A stretch of 64,000 bases of DNA from Bactrocera neohumeralis (Eukaryota > Arthropoda > Insecta > Diptera > Tephritidae). Positions 63,665 through 64,000 of the stretch are shown piece after piece. Position 1 is the stretch's first letter; each line of letters opens with the position of its first letter. The notes beneath the pieces were generated by a model. That model had not been told where the DNA came from, did no database searches, and saw only the letters and a program-made list of their open reading frames with translations. Location: the NCBI RefSeq assembly GCF_024586455.1, contig NW_026089624.1, positions 14,661,341-14,725,340 of the forward strand. The letters are read 5' to 3'. The position numbers and the translations under genes were made by a program.

Positions 63665-64000
63665 AAATGTGCGTTTTTGCTTACTTATATCTAAAAAACA
63701 AATTAACATTTAACAATAAATTTACATTTAAACCAAAGTTTAATTCATTGGCTATCCGTGCTATATAAATTTAAAAAAATCCGTGCACGCATTTAAGAGG
63801 AATAAGCAATGAAAATGAGATACTAAACTAAACCCAACCCAATTTCTTTGTAAATCTTTAAATAAAATACACCTTTTTCTACATTGAGTTCAATAATGCG
63901 AAAAACCAAAATGACTGCCTAATTTCAACTGTCAAATTACCGAGAAAGCACGAACAAAAGGGAATAAATTAAACCCAGTTAGTAATAAATGTATGAAGTG

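Larger units (their letters stand above)
62334..63840. mobile_element. Inverted-repeat element, unclassified
   Basis: A perfect 22-bp inverted pair lies at 62666-62687 and 63812-63833 (GTTTAGTTTAGTATCTCATT...). A second, 14-bp pair, GGGTTGGGTTTAGT, lies at 62334-62347 with its reverse complement at 63827-63840. The interior holds two hairpins, a G/C-rich block, a second inverted-repeat unit with 93-bp repeats, and one very short frame. No transposase is present. Confidence 0.5.

Overview
The window looks like intergenic, repeat-dense DNA of a higher fly (Diptera, acalyptrate; a tephritid fruit fly would fit). The evidence is the repeat set: RTE-type and jockey-type non-LTR elements, gypsy/errantivirus-type LTR elements that still carry env, a BEL/Pao element, many Helitrons, mariner relics, and a fly-type dispersed repeat with a TATACCCT...AGGGTATA end. 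I find no convincing single-copy host gene, tRNA, rRNA or CRISPR array. Two 100-base runs of N (14960-15059 and 61404-61503) are assembly gaps. Almost every coding region is broken, so most are listed as pseudogenes.

Layout. 1-14 kb: an RTE fragment (-), a dispersed repeat, a Helitron (+) split by a second RTE with a 15-bp target duplication, a mariner relic, an errantivirus remnant (-), a mariner fragment, and a third RTE (+) broken by a 636-bp inverted-repeat element and a Ty3/gypsy RT fragment. 14-22 kb: a Tc1/mariner transposase gene running into a gap, then an errantivirus pol end and env (+) into which two Helitrons (-) inserted, each at an A|T site. 22-26 kb: an ORF1 of a jockey/I-type LINE (-) with an Inr+DPE-like start, split by a nearly full-length RTE (+). 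26.5-37.7 kb: a jockey-clade LINE (+) whose ORF2 is interrupted by two Helitrons placed head to head, one of them split again by an RTE. 38-40 kb: RTE (-) with a foreign insert. 40-46.3 kb: a second errantivirus (+), its integrase interrupted by a minus-strand gene-like insert. 46.3-57.6 kb: an 11-kb BEL/Pao element with two LTRs, a tRNA-Tyr-type primer site and an unusually long 4.7-kb leader containing a protein relic. 57.6-64 kb: a Helitron helicase tail, mariner and Helitron ends, an I-type LINE RNase H end, and an inverted-repeat element with nested hairpins and 93-bp repeats.

The nesting gives a relative history: LINEs and errantiviruses are oldest, Helitrons landed in them, and RTE copies landed in both. 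The two plus-strand RTE copies at 22.4 and 33.5 kb are almost identical over long stretches and are the youngest mobile DNA. Each keeps one half of the coding capacity: an intact endonuclease ORF at 33561-34889 and an intact reverse transcriptase ORF at 23911-25215. The least explained pieces are the gene-like insert at 42.6-44.5 kb, the BEL leader at 47.1-51.8 kb, the extra BEL ORF at 56.5 kb and the inverted-repeat element at 62.3-63.8 kb.
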